From contig JADJUF010000036.1 of assembly GCA_016717005.1 (NCBI GenBank), positions 49,053 through 113,052 of the forward strand: 64,000 nt of DNA, in the 5' to 3' direction. The DNA comes from Myxococcales bacterium (GTDB lineage Bacteria > Myxococcota_A > Polyangia > Haliangiales > Haliangiaceae). The notes beneath the pieces were generated by a model. The model ran no database searches and was not told the origin of the DNA. It saw only the letters and a list, made by a program, of their open reading frames with translations. The translations under genes were made by a program, and so were the position numbers. Below are positions 1-9,600 of the stretch, piece by piece; within the stretch, counting starts at the first letter, position 1; each line of letters begins with the position of its first letter.

Positions 1-2478
1 GGTCAGCGGCGCGCCGACCGTGGCGCCGCCGCCGTCGCGGCCGACGACCGTGACCGCGTTGTTCTTGAGCCGCACCGGCCGGTTCGAGGCGTTGGTCAGG
101 TCGAGCAGGCGGTAGCCCTGGGGTGCGTGCAGCGACACCTCGACCGCGATCTGCGTGTTGGTGCGGGTCGCGGTCACGGTCAGCGGCGCCGGCACGACCT
201 GGAACGGATCGCTCGACAGCTCCCAGCCGTCGCCGACGACGTGGAACCGGTAGTTGACCAGCGGCGTGGCGCCGCGGCGCTCGAGGCCGTCCGCGACCGC
301 GCCCGAGCCGATCCACGGCACCGGCTGCCACTCGACCGCCCAGACGTGATCCTGCGGCGCGCTCTCGCGGATCAGCGGCACCGGCGCGTAGTAGACCAGC
401 ACGTCGGCGTCCGCGACCGGGCGGCCGCTGCGCCGCCGGACCGGCTGCCAGGCCGGCCCGACCTCGCGCTCGAGCGTGACGATCGGCGTCTTGACCTGCG
501 GGTCGTCGCCGTACCACACGAACGTCGCCAGGCCGCTGACCCGCGCGACCGTCGCCGGCGGCTGGCTCGTGGCCGGGCGGCCGGCCCGCATCCACAGGTC
601 CGCCGGCACCGTCGCCGGGACCGTGCCGCGCCGGGTCGCGGGGTTGTCGATCGGGAAGCCGTCGGTGACCGGCGGCGGCACGATCCGATCGGTGCCGGCG
701 GCGGCGCCGTCGAGGCGCATCGGCATCATCGCCAGCGGCAGGAGCTCGGCCGAGCGCTCGACGATGTACTCGCTCTCGAGCGGGCCCCAGAAGGTCACGC
801 TCGGCTCGTAGCCGCCGAGCAGCCAGTCCTCGGGCGTCAGCATGTAGCCGACGTGGCCCTGGCTGTAGCCGACGGTGATGGTGTGCGCGCTGTCGACCGG
901 CGACGCCGCGCGCAGCTTGTCGGACAGGAGCACCGACAGCTCGCCCGGCATGGTCGCGACCAGGTAGTCGCCCAGGCGCAGCGCCGAGATCGTCGTGCGC
1001 GTGGTCTGGCAGGCCGGGCGGTCGACGCCGATGTCGGACAGGTCGAGGCGCAGCAGCTGGCCGATGACGTCGCCGGCGATGTCGAGCCGCACGCACGAGC
1101 CGTAGGTCTTGAGCCCGTCGGTGTTGGGCATCGCCGCGGCCGGGAACATCGCGGACTCGCCCTCGCACAGCGCCGCGCCGACCGGGGCGTTGTACTCGTC
1201 GATCGGCGACACCAGCGCGCCGTCGCCGTCGTAGACCGTGCGATCGGCCTCGCGCTCGAGATCGAACGGCGCGTAGGCGAGCGCGCCGCCGCGGATCTTG
1301 AAGGTGTCGGGCTTGGGGCCCAGCTCGATCGAGCGGGTGACCATCGACAGCGCCAGCTGATCTTGCATGGCGGCGCCGGCCTCGGTCCACGCCGCCATCA
1401 GGATCGGCACCGCGGCCCGGCCGTTGCCCTCGGTCGCGAGGAAGTTGAAGCAGGGGTCGCTGGGGTTGCCGGGGTGGACGTTGCAGTCGACCGAGCCGTG
1501 GCCCGACGGCGACACGTCGGCGCCGGCGCTCTGCACGTGCATGACGACGACCTCGCGATCGAACTGCTCCTCGAGCATGCGCTCGATCGCGCCCGGGGCG
1601 TCGGTCGACGCCATCGGGTTGTCGGCGTCGCCGATCGTGCCGTGCATGCCGAAGATCGGGACGATCGCGATCGGATCGCCGTTGGCGGCGTCGACGCGGA
1701 TCAGGTGCAGGCGGTCGTCCTTGCGGTTGCCGCCCGGCAGCGCGTCGTTCTCGCCGCGGCGCTCGCGCGAGATCGCGTCGGTCGGATCGAAGTTGGTGTC
1801 GGTGGCGAAGCCGATCCGGGCCGGGCGCAGATCGGCCAGCGCGGCCCGGGCCGCGGCCTCGCAGCCGGCCAGGATGCGATCGCCGACGATCTTGCGGCGC
1901 TCGCTGGCGCCGACCTTGAGCGGCGAGTGCGAGGTGTACTGGGCCCAGGCGGCGTGGCTGTGCGAGGTCGACAGGATGATCTTGCCGCGGTACTCGGCCC
2001 CGAGCCGCTGCTCGAGATCGAACACGAAGCCCTCGTACGCGAAGATCGCGTCGATCTTGATCCACACCACGGTCTCGCCGCCGGCGCGCAGCGCCAGGGC
2101 CTTGGCCATCGGCCGGCTCTCGATGCCGACCGACGGGAAGAAGCCGCCGGCCAGGGGCACCTCGCGGTTGTCGACCTTGTCGGCCATGCCGAGGAACGCG
2201 CCGCGGGCGGTGTAGCCGCCGAGCGCGGTGCCGACCGGCACGTCGAGCGGGACCTCGCCAGCGCCAGCCGAGAGCGGCGCGGCCGCGGCCGAGGTGCCGA
2301 CCGACGCGTTCGCGGCCACCGGCTCGAAGCTGCAGTGGGCGGTCGTCACCGACGGGCCGGCGTCGATCGGCGGCGGGTTGGTGCCGCCGTCGTCGCCGCA
2401 CGCGGCCAGCGCTCCGACGACGACGAGCGGTGCGAGCGCGCGCGGGTACGCGCGACGGAGTCCCCAGGGTGCCGACAT
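1..2478 (-). CDS. Neutral/alkaline ceramidase-like lipoprotein (3' end outside window)
   Basis: The frame is open from an ATG at 2478 to the left edge (826 codons), so the C-terminus is missing. The N-terminus has Arg residues, a hydrophobic stretch and an L-A-A-C lipobox with Cys27, followed by an Asp/Gly/Pro linker, so an exported lipoprotein is expected. About residues 80-600 resemble neutral/alkaline non-lysosomal ceramidases, which hydrolyse the amide bond of ceramides. STSHSHAAW (about 170-178) matches the family's metal-binding H-x-H region, SAGADVSPSG the family's GDVSPN-like segment, and GHVGYMLTPEDW the conserved G-Y-x-P-T region. The last part is beta-rich, as expected for the C-terminal domain. 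It is divergently oriented to the AlkD-like gene. The family assignment is from remembered motifs; substrate specificity is inferred. Confidence 0.72.
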   Translation of the reverse strand, partial: MSAPWGLRRAYPRALAPLVVVGALAACGDDGGTNPPPIDAGPSVTTAHCSFEPVAANASVGTSAAAAPLSAGAGEVPLDVPVGTALGGYTARGAFLGMADKVDNREVPLAGGFFPSVGIESRPMAKALALRAGGETVVWIKIDAIFAYEGFVFDLEQRLGAEYRGKIILSTSHSHAAWAQYTSHSPLKVGASERRKIVGDRILAGCEAAARAALADLRPARIGFATDTNFDPTDAISRERRGENDALPGGNRKDDRLHLIRVDAANGDPIAIVPIFGMHGTIGDADNPMASTDAPGAIERMLEEQFDREVVVMHVQSAGADVSPSGHGSVDCNVHPGNPSDPCFNFLATEGNGRAAVPILMAAWTEAGAAMQDQLALSMVTRSIELGPKPDTFKIRGGALAYAPFDLEREADRTVYDGDGALVSPIDEYNAPVGAALCEGESAMFPAAAMPNTDGLKTYGSCVRLDIAGDVIGQLLRLDLSDIGVDRPACQTTRTTISALRLGDYLVATMPGELSVLLSDKLRAASPVDSAHTITVGYSQGHVGYMLTPEDWLLGGYEPSVTFWGPLESEYIVERSAELLPLAMMPMRLDGAAAGTDRIVPPPVTDGFPIDNPATRRGTVPATVPADLWMRAGRPATSQPPATVARVSGLATFVWYGDDPQVKTPIVTLEREVGPAWQPVRRRSGRPVADADVLVYYAPVPLIRESAPQDHVWAVEWQPVPWIGSGAVADGLERRGATPLVNYRFHVVGDGWELSSDPFQVVPAPLTVTATRTNTQIAVEVSLHAPQGYRLLDLTNASNRPVRLKNNAVTVVGRDGGGATVGAPLT

Positions 2479-2578
2479 AGGCGCGGACGATACCGCAGCC
2501 GGCCCCGGGTGACAGCGGTTCGTGCGTCGGTGGCGCCCGGGCGTGACACGGCCCGCACCCCCGTGGCACGGTCACACC

Positions 2579-3631
2579 ATGGACGTGGCCACCGCGCTCG
2601 CGGAGCTCGCCGCCGCCGGCAGCGAGCAGACGCGCAAGACCTACCTGCGGCACGGGGCGCCCGCGCCGCTGTTCGGCGTGTCGTTCGCGACGCTGCGCGC
2701 GCTGGCGAAGCGCATCGGCGCCGACCTCGACCTCGCGGTCGGGCTGTGGGCGACCGGTAACAGCGACGCGCGGACGCTGGCGGCGCTGATCGTCGACCCG
2801 GCGCGGCTCGACGCCACCACCGCCGACGCGTGGGCCGGGTCGTGCCGCTACCACGTCGTGGCCGATCTGGTCGCCGCGGCGGTCGCGCGCGCGCCGATCG
2901 CGATCGACCGCATGGCGCAGTGGGTGGCGTCGCCCGACGAGTACGTCGCGCGGTGCGGCTGGAGCGTGATGGCCAACCTCGCGCTGCACCACCCCGACAT
3001 CGCCGACGCCGCGTTCACGCCGTACCTGGCGGTGATCGAGCGCAAGATCCACGACGCGCCCAACCGCGCGCGCGAGGGCATGAACAACGCGCTGATCGCG
3101 ATCGGCGGCCGCTCCGACGAGCTGGCCGCCCCGGCGACCGCCGCGGCCCGGCGGATCGGGCCGGTGACCGTCGACCACGGCGACACCGCGTGCGCGACGG
3201 CCGAGGCGGTCGGGTACATCGCCAAGATGCGCGCGCGGGCGGCAGGCAAGACGACGCAGGCCGCGCCCGCCACGAAGGCCGCGCCCGCCGCGAAGCCCGC
3301 CGCGCCCGCGAAGCCCGCCGCGCCCGCGAAGCCCGCCGCGCCCGCGAAGCCCGCCGCGCCCGCGAAGCCCGCCGCGCCCGCGAAGCCCGCCGCGCCCGCG
3401 AAGCCCGCCGCGCCCGCGAAGCCCGCCGCGCCCGCGAAGCCCGCCGCGCCCGCGAAGCCCGCCGCGCCCGCGAAGCCCGCCGCGCCCGCGAAGCCCGCCG
3501 CGCTCACGAAGAAGGCGGCGCTCACGAAGAAGGCGGCGCCCACGAAGAAGGCCGCGCCCGCCAAGAAGCCCGCCGCGCCCGCCAAGAAGCCCGCCACGCC
3601 CGCCAAGAAGCCCGCGCCCAGGCAGCGGTAG
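2579..3631 (+). CDS. AlkD-like DNA alkylation repair protein with H1-like Ala/Pro/Lys tail
   Basis: About residues 1-220 match the DNA_alkylation (AlkD, HEAT-like repeat) glycosylase family: KTYLRHG, FGVSFATLRALAKRIG and the LWATGNSDARTLAALIVDP helix are typical, as is YHVVADLVAAAV. AlkD-type enzymes remove alkylated purines without base flipping. The start chosen is the ATG at 2579, where homology begins; an upstream in-frame start at 2522 adds only low-complexity residues. Residues from about 225 to the end (350) are an Ala-Pro-Lys tail made mainly of PAAPAK hexads, then TKKAA and AKKPA variants, like bacterial histone-H1-like proteins. This tail is encoded by an 18-bp tandem repeat and probably adds non-specific DNA affinity (inference). 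It is convergent with the RHS gene. Confidence 0.8.
   Translation: MDVATALAELAAAGSEQTRKTYLRHGAPAPLFGVSFATLRALAKRIGADLDLAVGLWATGNSDARTLAALIVDPARLDATTADAWAGSCRYHVVADLVAAAVARAPIAIDRMAQWVASPDEYVARCGWSVMANLALHHPDIADAAFTPYLAVIERKIHDAPNRAREGMNNALIAIGGRSDELAAPATAAARRIGPVTVDHGDTACATAEAVGYIAKMRARAAGKTTQAAPATKAAPAAKPAAPAKPAAPAKPAAPAKPAAPAKPAAPAKPAAPAKPAAPAKPAAPAKPAAPAKPAAPAKPAAPAKPAALTKKAALTKKAAPTKKAAPAKKPAAPAKKPATPAKKPAPRQR
3288..3505 (+). repeat. 18-bp tandem repeat encoding PAAPAK units
   Basis: About eleven near-identical copies of an 18-bp unit (cccgccgcgcccgcgaag) sit in frame in the tail of the AlkD-like gene. Near-perfect identity even at third positions indicates recent slippage or expansion, so copy number is expected to vary between strains. 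Confidence 0.95.
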
Positions 3632-3668
3632 CGGGCGCCGCGGCGCCACCCGCCACGGATCGCTCGCG

Positions 3669-6600
3669 CTACCGCCCGAACCGCCGGTTGGTCCCGTCGG
3701 TCTTGGCGCCGCCGAACATGTCGAGCGAGCCCCAGCGGTACAGGCCCTCGACCTGGCCCTTGAGCATGTTGCCGCCGCCGAGGAAGCCGGTGAGCCAGGC
3801 CCCGGCCGAGCCGCCGGCGCCGCCGAAGCCCGGGCCGGTCCCGAAGTCGATGAACGCGAAGCCGTAGCCGTCGTGGACGATGCCGTGCAGGCGCACCGAC
3901 GGGATCCAGCCGACGGTCTTGTCGAGGATCGCGCCCATCACCGAGCCAGCCTGCGACGGTCCGAGCATGCCGGCCTTGAGGTCGTTGTTGGCGATGATCT
4001 TGTCGAGGATCGAGCGGACCGACATCGGGCTGCCCGACGCGTCGACCACGCCCTTGCTGCTGATCTCGTACAGGGTCGCGGCCGCCGAGTCGGGGTTCTC
4101 GAACTTCGCGAGCAGGTCCTCCGCGCCGCCGTCGCTCACGAGCTTGCGCCCGGCCGCGATCTTGTTCTCGATCTCGACCGAGGCCTTCATCTGCGCGCTC
4201 GCGAAGCTGGCGATCCCGTAGGCCCACCCCAGCGCCGACTTGACCTTGGGATCGAGCGGTGACAGCGGCGACGTCAGCGCCGCGACCGACGCGCCGAGGA
4301 TGCCGCCGGCCATCCCGCCGCCGAGCAGCGTCCCGGCCGCCCCGGCCGCGAACCCGGTCATGACCCCGCCGATCGTCATCAGCAGCGGATCCTTGGTGAT
4401 GTATCCGACGGCGGTGAACGCCAGGCCGATCCACGCCACCGTCGAGTTCACCGTGACCGCGGTGATCAGCGCCGCCACCACCGGTACGTGCCCGGTGGGG
4501 TCGGTGTTGCAGATCGGGTTGTTGTACCCGAACGCGTAGCGGTTCAACGCGGCCGGGTTGCGCGGGTCCGGAATCACCGAGTCGGGCGACAGGAACCGCC
4601 CCAGGCGCGCGTCGTAGTAGCGCGCGTTCATGTAGATGAGCCCGACGTCCGCCTCGGTCTCGTGGCCCTGGAAGCCGCGCTCGCTCGCGCCGCTGCCGCT
4701 GGTCGCGGTCGTGCGCCCGAACACCGAGTAGTCGAGCTGCCGGGACGGCACGCCGGCGGCGGTCGTGATCAGCTGGATCGAGCCCAGCCGATCCTGGTGC
4801 AGGAACGTCGTGCCGGTCAGGTTGGAGACCCGGGCCACCGGCATCGGGCCGGCGTAGATGTGCGCGACCGTGTGGCCGCCGGGCTGGACCTCGAACTGCT
4901 TGCCGTAGAAGCGCGTGAGCCCGGCGGTGCCGTCGCGCGCGACCCGCTGGCCCTCGGCGTCGTAGGCGTACGAGGCCGTGGCGGTCCCGGTCGACACCGC
5001 GACCAGCCGGTTCTCGCTGTCCCACGTCAGGGTGCGCCCACCACCGGTGAGCTGGTTGCCGTTGCCGTCGTAGGTGAACGTGTCGGTCCCGGCGCGGGTC
5101 ACCGCGTGGGCGTGGGCCGCGTCGGTGTACTGGTACGCGCCCACCGCCGCGCTCGACGTGATGTTCCCGGTCGGGTCGTAGGTGAAGCTCTCGGGCTGGG
5201 CCCCGGCCACGCCGGTCAGCCGGCCCAGGCGGTCGTACGTGTAGCTGTTGTTGAACAGCGCGTCGGTGGTCGAGCTCGACGACGCGACCCGACCGGCGCC
5301 GTCGTAGGCGTAGCTGGCGTCGTAGAGCCGGGTCGCGCCCTTGGTCACCACCGACGACGCCAGCGCCGCGCGCTCGGCGGTGTAGCCGTAGGTCTGGACC
5401 ACGCCGTTGGCGTAGGTCATCGACGTCAGCTGGTCGCGCGCGTTCCACGTCATCGAGGTGACGTAGCCCGGCACCGACGCCAGGCGCCCGGCGCTGTCGT
5501 AGGTCCAGCGCACGACCTCGCCGGTGGGATAGGTCGTGTCGATCTGGCGGCCGAGCGCGTCGTACGACCAGCGCTGGGTCTGGCACGCGCCGGTCACGCA
5601 CCGCGTGCTGACGACCACGCGCCCCGCGGCGTCGTAGGTCAGGTGATCGGTGCCGCTGGGCCAGGTCACCGACGTCGGCTGATCGCCGCCCAGCGACTTG
5701 CCGTGGCCGGCCTCGTCGTAGGTCCAGGCGACGAACGTGCCGTCGGGCAGGTTCTTGCGGATCGGCCGGCCGACCGCGTCGCGCGCGATCGCGAAGGTCT
5801 GGCCCTTGGCGTCGGTGACCGTCGCGACCAGGCCGGCGGCGTCGTGGGTGTAGCTCCAGCACCCCGTGTCGGGATCGCAGGCGCGGGTCTGGCGGTCGAG
5901 CGAGTCCCACTGGTTCGACGACGTGCGCCCGACCGCGTCGGTCCGCCCGATCACCCGCCCGACCGCGTCGCGCTGGGTCAGCGTGGTGCGGGCCACCGCG
6001 CCGTCCTGCTCGACGACCTTGATCAGCCGGCCGGCGCCGTCGACGTACTCGAACGTCACGTCCCCGACCTCGTTGGTCTTGCGCGCGTAGCCGTCGCCGT
6101 AGCTGACCTCGGCGAAGGTGCCGTCGGGGTTGGTCGTCCGCACCATCCGGCCGGCGCCGTCGTAGGCGTGGATCTGCCAGCGCGCGGGCTCGGTCGCCGG
6201 CGCGTACCAGGCCGAGGCCTTCCACACGCGCGTCGTCATCGCCGAGTAGACGACCTCGCGCTGGGCCCCGCCCTCGCGCGCCCACTTGTACTTGCGCATC
6301 GCGCCGTCGAGGTACGCCTCGGTCCAGAGCCCGTCGCCGCTCCCATCCGGCAGGATCTGCCGGATCCGCTGCTGCTGCGGATCGCCCCACGCCAGGTACT
6401 GCCAGGTCATCGTGCCGCTGCCGGGGTTGGTCTCGGTCGCGACCCGGCCGAGCGCGTCGTAGGTGACCACGCGGACGCCGCCGCTGGCGTCGACCTCGGT
6501 CAGCGGCGCGGCCAGGGTCGAGTCGTACGTGGCCGACGTGCACCGGCCGAGCGCGTCGCAGCGCCGGGTCCGGAAGACGTGGTAGGTCCCGTCGTAGGCG

Positions 6601-9600
6601 AAGGTCTGGGTCCGCCCGAGCTCGTCGGTGTCCGCCGTCAGGTTGCCCCACGCGTCGTAGCCGTAGCGCCGGGTCGCGTAGCCGCCGGTGCGGCTGTCCC
6701 AGCGGTCCTGGCGGGTGACGTTGCCGGCCGCGGCCGGCGCGGTCGTGTAGCTGGTGGCGCCGTCGTAGTAGTGCAGCGTCTGCTTGAGCAGCGCGCCGCC
6801 GGTGCCGATGCCGGCGTAGACGTTCTCGTAGGCCGGCTTGGTCACGACGAACGTGGTCGGGTTGGGGTAGTACCCGCGCACGGTCGTCACCTCGTCGCCG
6901 GCGACGTCGTAGTCGCCCCACTCCTTGGTCGTGAGGGCGTTGCCGTACTGGTCGTAGCCGATCTGCGCCACGACCCGTCGACACGACGCGTCGAGGTTGC
7001 ACTCGTACTCCCAGCGCTCGGTCATGAGCGACGTGTACGGCGGCGCCGCGTTCTCGGCGTAGACGTAGCTCGTGTAGCTGTAGATCTGGCCGGCGCCGGC
7101 GCGGAAGTAGGTCACCTCGGGCTTGGCGATGCAGCCGACGTGCTGGTGGTAGTAGGTCTCGGTGTAGCTGCCGGCGGCGTCGACGACGGTCGTGACCTTC
7201 CGGAAGCCCAGGAAGCTGCGCTCGGTGCTCGACCACAGCCCGCCCTGGTAGGTGTAGGAGGTCGTGGCGCTGGTGCCGCGGCCGTCGGTGGCGGTGAGGG
7301 TAGCGACGGTCTGGGCCACCAGGCCGGTCGGCATGAACGTGTTGCTCCACCGGGTCGAGGGCTGGTAGCCGATCGCGGTCGTGCCGCCGAGGCCGTTGTC
7401 GACCAGCGTCACCAGATCGCGGCTGGTCTGGTTGGCCTTCACCCGGTACCCGTTCACGGTGTAGGCGTCGTCGAGGTAGACCAGATCGACGAGGCCGTCG
7501 CCGGTCGCGTCGGCGATGCGGAAGGTCTGCCAGTCGTGGATGGGATCGTAGCTGCCCCAGTTCTGGGGCGGCGCGAAGCCCTCGGCGCTGCCGAGCATCA
7601 CGCGGAAGCCGTTGATCGTGTAGTTGTTGTCCAGGTAGAGCAGGTCCTGGCGACCGTCGCCGTTGGCGTCGACGACCCAGGTCTGGGCCCAGCCGTTGAC
7701 CGAGTCGTACGGGCCCCAGCTCACCGGCGCGGCGAACGAGGCGCCGGTGCTGAGCATGACGCGGTAGCCGTTGGCGTCGTAGGCGTCGTCGAGGTAGAGC
7801 ATGTCGACCTTGCCGTCGCCGTTCATGTCGGCCATCCACCACGCCGACCAGCTGTTGAGCGCGTCGTACGCGCCCCAGTTGACCGGCGGCGCGAACGACG
7901 TGCCCCGGTTCACCATCACCCGCCAGCCGTTCACCGGGTACGCGTCGTCGAGGTAGACGATGTCGGGCCGGCCGTCGCCGGTGACGTCGGCGATGCGGGT
8001 CTGCGCCCAGCCGTTGACGCCGTCGTACGCGGCCCAGTTCTGCGGCGCGCTGAACCCGGTCCCGGTCGACAGCATCACCCGCCAGCCGTTCACCGTGTAC
8101 GCGTCGTCGAGGTAGAGCAGGTCGGTCTTGTCGTCGCCGTTGACGTCGATGGCCCAGAACGCCGACCAGCTGTTGAGCGCGTCGTACGCGCCCCAGTTCT
8201 GCGGCGGCAGGAAGCTGGTGCCGGTCGACAGCATCACCCGGTAGCCGTTGGTCGGGTACGCGTCGTCGAGGTACAGCAGATCGGCCTTGCCGTCGCCGTT
8301 CATGTCCCGCACCCAGAACTGCGCCCACGCCAGGATCCCGTCGTACGCCGCCCAGTTCTGCGGCGCCCCGAACCCGGTCCCGGTCGACGGCATCACCCGC
8401 CACCCGTTCACCGTGTACGCGTCGTCCAGGTAGACCAGATCGTCCTTGCCGTCGCCGGTCACGTCGGCCGTGAAGAACCCCGACCAGCTGTTGATGCCGT
8501 CGTACGCGGCCCAGTTCTGCTCCGGCGCGAAGCCGTTGGTCGCGGCGGGCGTGCTGAACCGCGACGGCGGCAGGCTGGTGCCGCCGGTGACCGCGCCGGC
8601 GCCGTCGACCGCGGCGTCGCGGCCGAACGGCGTGACCGAGACCAGGACCGACCGCCCCGACGACCCGCTCGCGGCGAAGGTCGCGAGCTCGGCCAGGTTG
8701 CGCTTCACGCGGTAGCCGTTCACGGTGTAGGCGTCGTCGAGGTAGACCAAGTCGACGAGGCCGTCGCCGGTGACGTCGCTGACCTTGAACGTGGCCCAGT
8801 CGTGGATCGGATCGTAGGTGCCCCAGGTCGCGGGCGACGCGAAGCCGGCGCCGGTCGAGGCCAGCACCCGGAAGCCGGTGCTGCCGTAGGCGTTGTCGAG
8901 GTACAGCAGATCGGCCTTGTGGTCGCCGTTGGTGTCGACCACCCAGGTCTGGGCCCAGCCCGCGACCGAGTCGTAGTCGCCCCACCGGACCGGGGCGGCG
9001 AACGACGCGCCGGTGCTCAGCATCACGTGGTAGCCGTTGGCGTCGTAGGCGTCATCCAGGTAGAGCATGTCGACCTTGCCGTCGCCGTCCATGTCGGCCA
9101 TCCACCACGCCGACCAGCTGTGGAGCGCGTCGTACGCGCCCCAGTTGACCGGCGGCGCGAACGACGTGCCCCGGTTCACCATCACCCGATAGCCGTTCAC
9201 CGGGTACGCGTCGTCGAGGTAGACGATGTCGGGCCGGCCGTCGCCGGTGACGTCGGCGATGCGGGTCTGGGCCCAGCCGAGGATGCCGTCGTACGCGGCC
9301 CAGTTCTGCGGCGGCAGGAAGCTGGTGCCGGTCGACAGCATCACCCGCCAGCCGTTCACCGTGTACGCGTCGTCGAGGTAGAGCAGGTCGGTCTTGGCGT
9401 CGCCGTTGACGTCGACGGCCCAGAACCCCGACCAGCTGTTGAGCGCGTCGTACGCGCCCCAGTTCTGCGGCGGCAGGAAGCTGGTGCCGGTCGACAGCAT
9501 CACCCGGTAGCCGTTGGTCGGGTACGCGTCGTCGAGGTACAGCAGATCGGCCTTGCCGTCGCCGTTCATGTCCCGCACCCAGAACTGCGCCCACGCCAGG

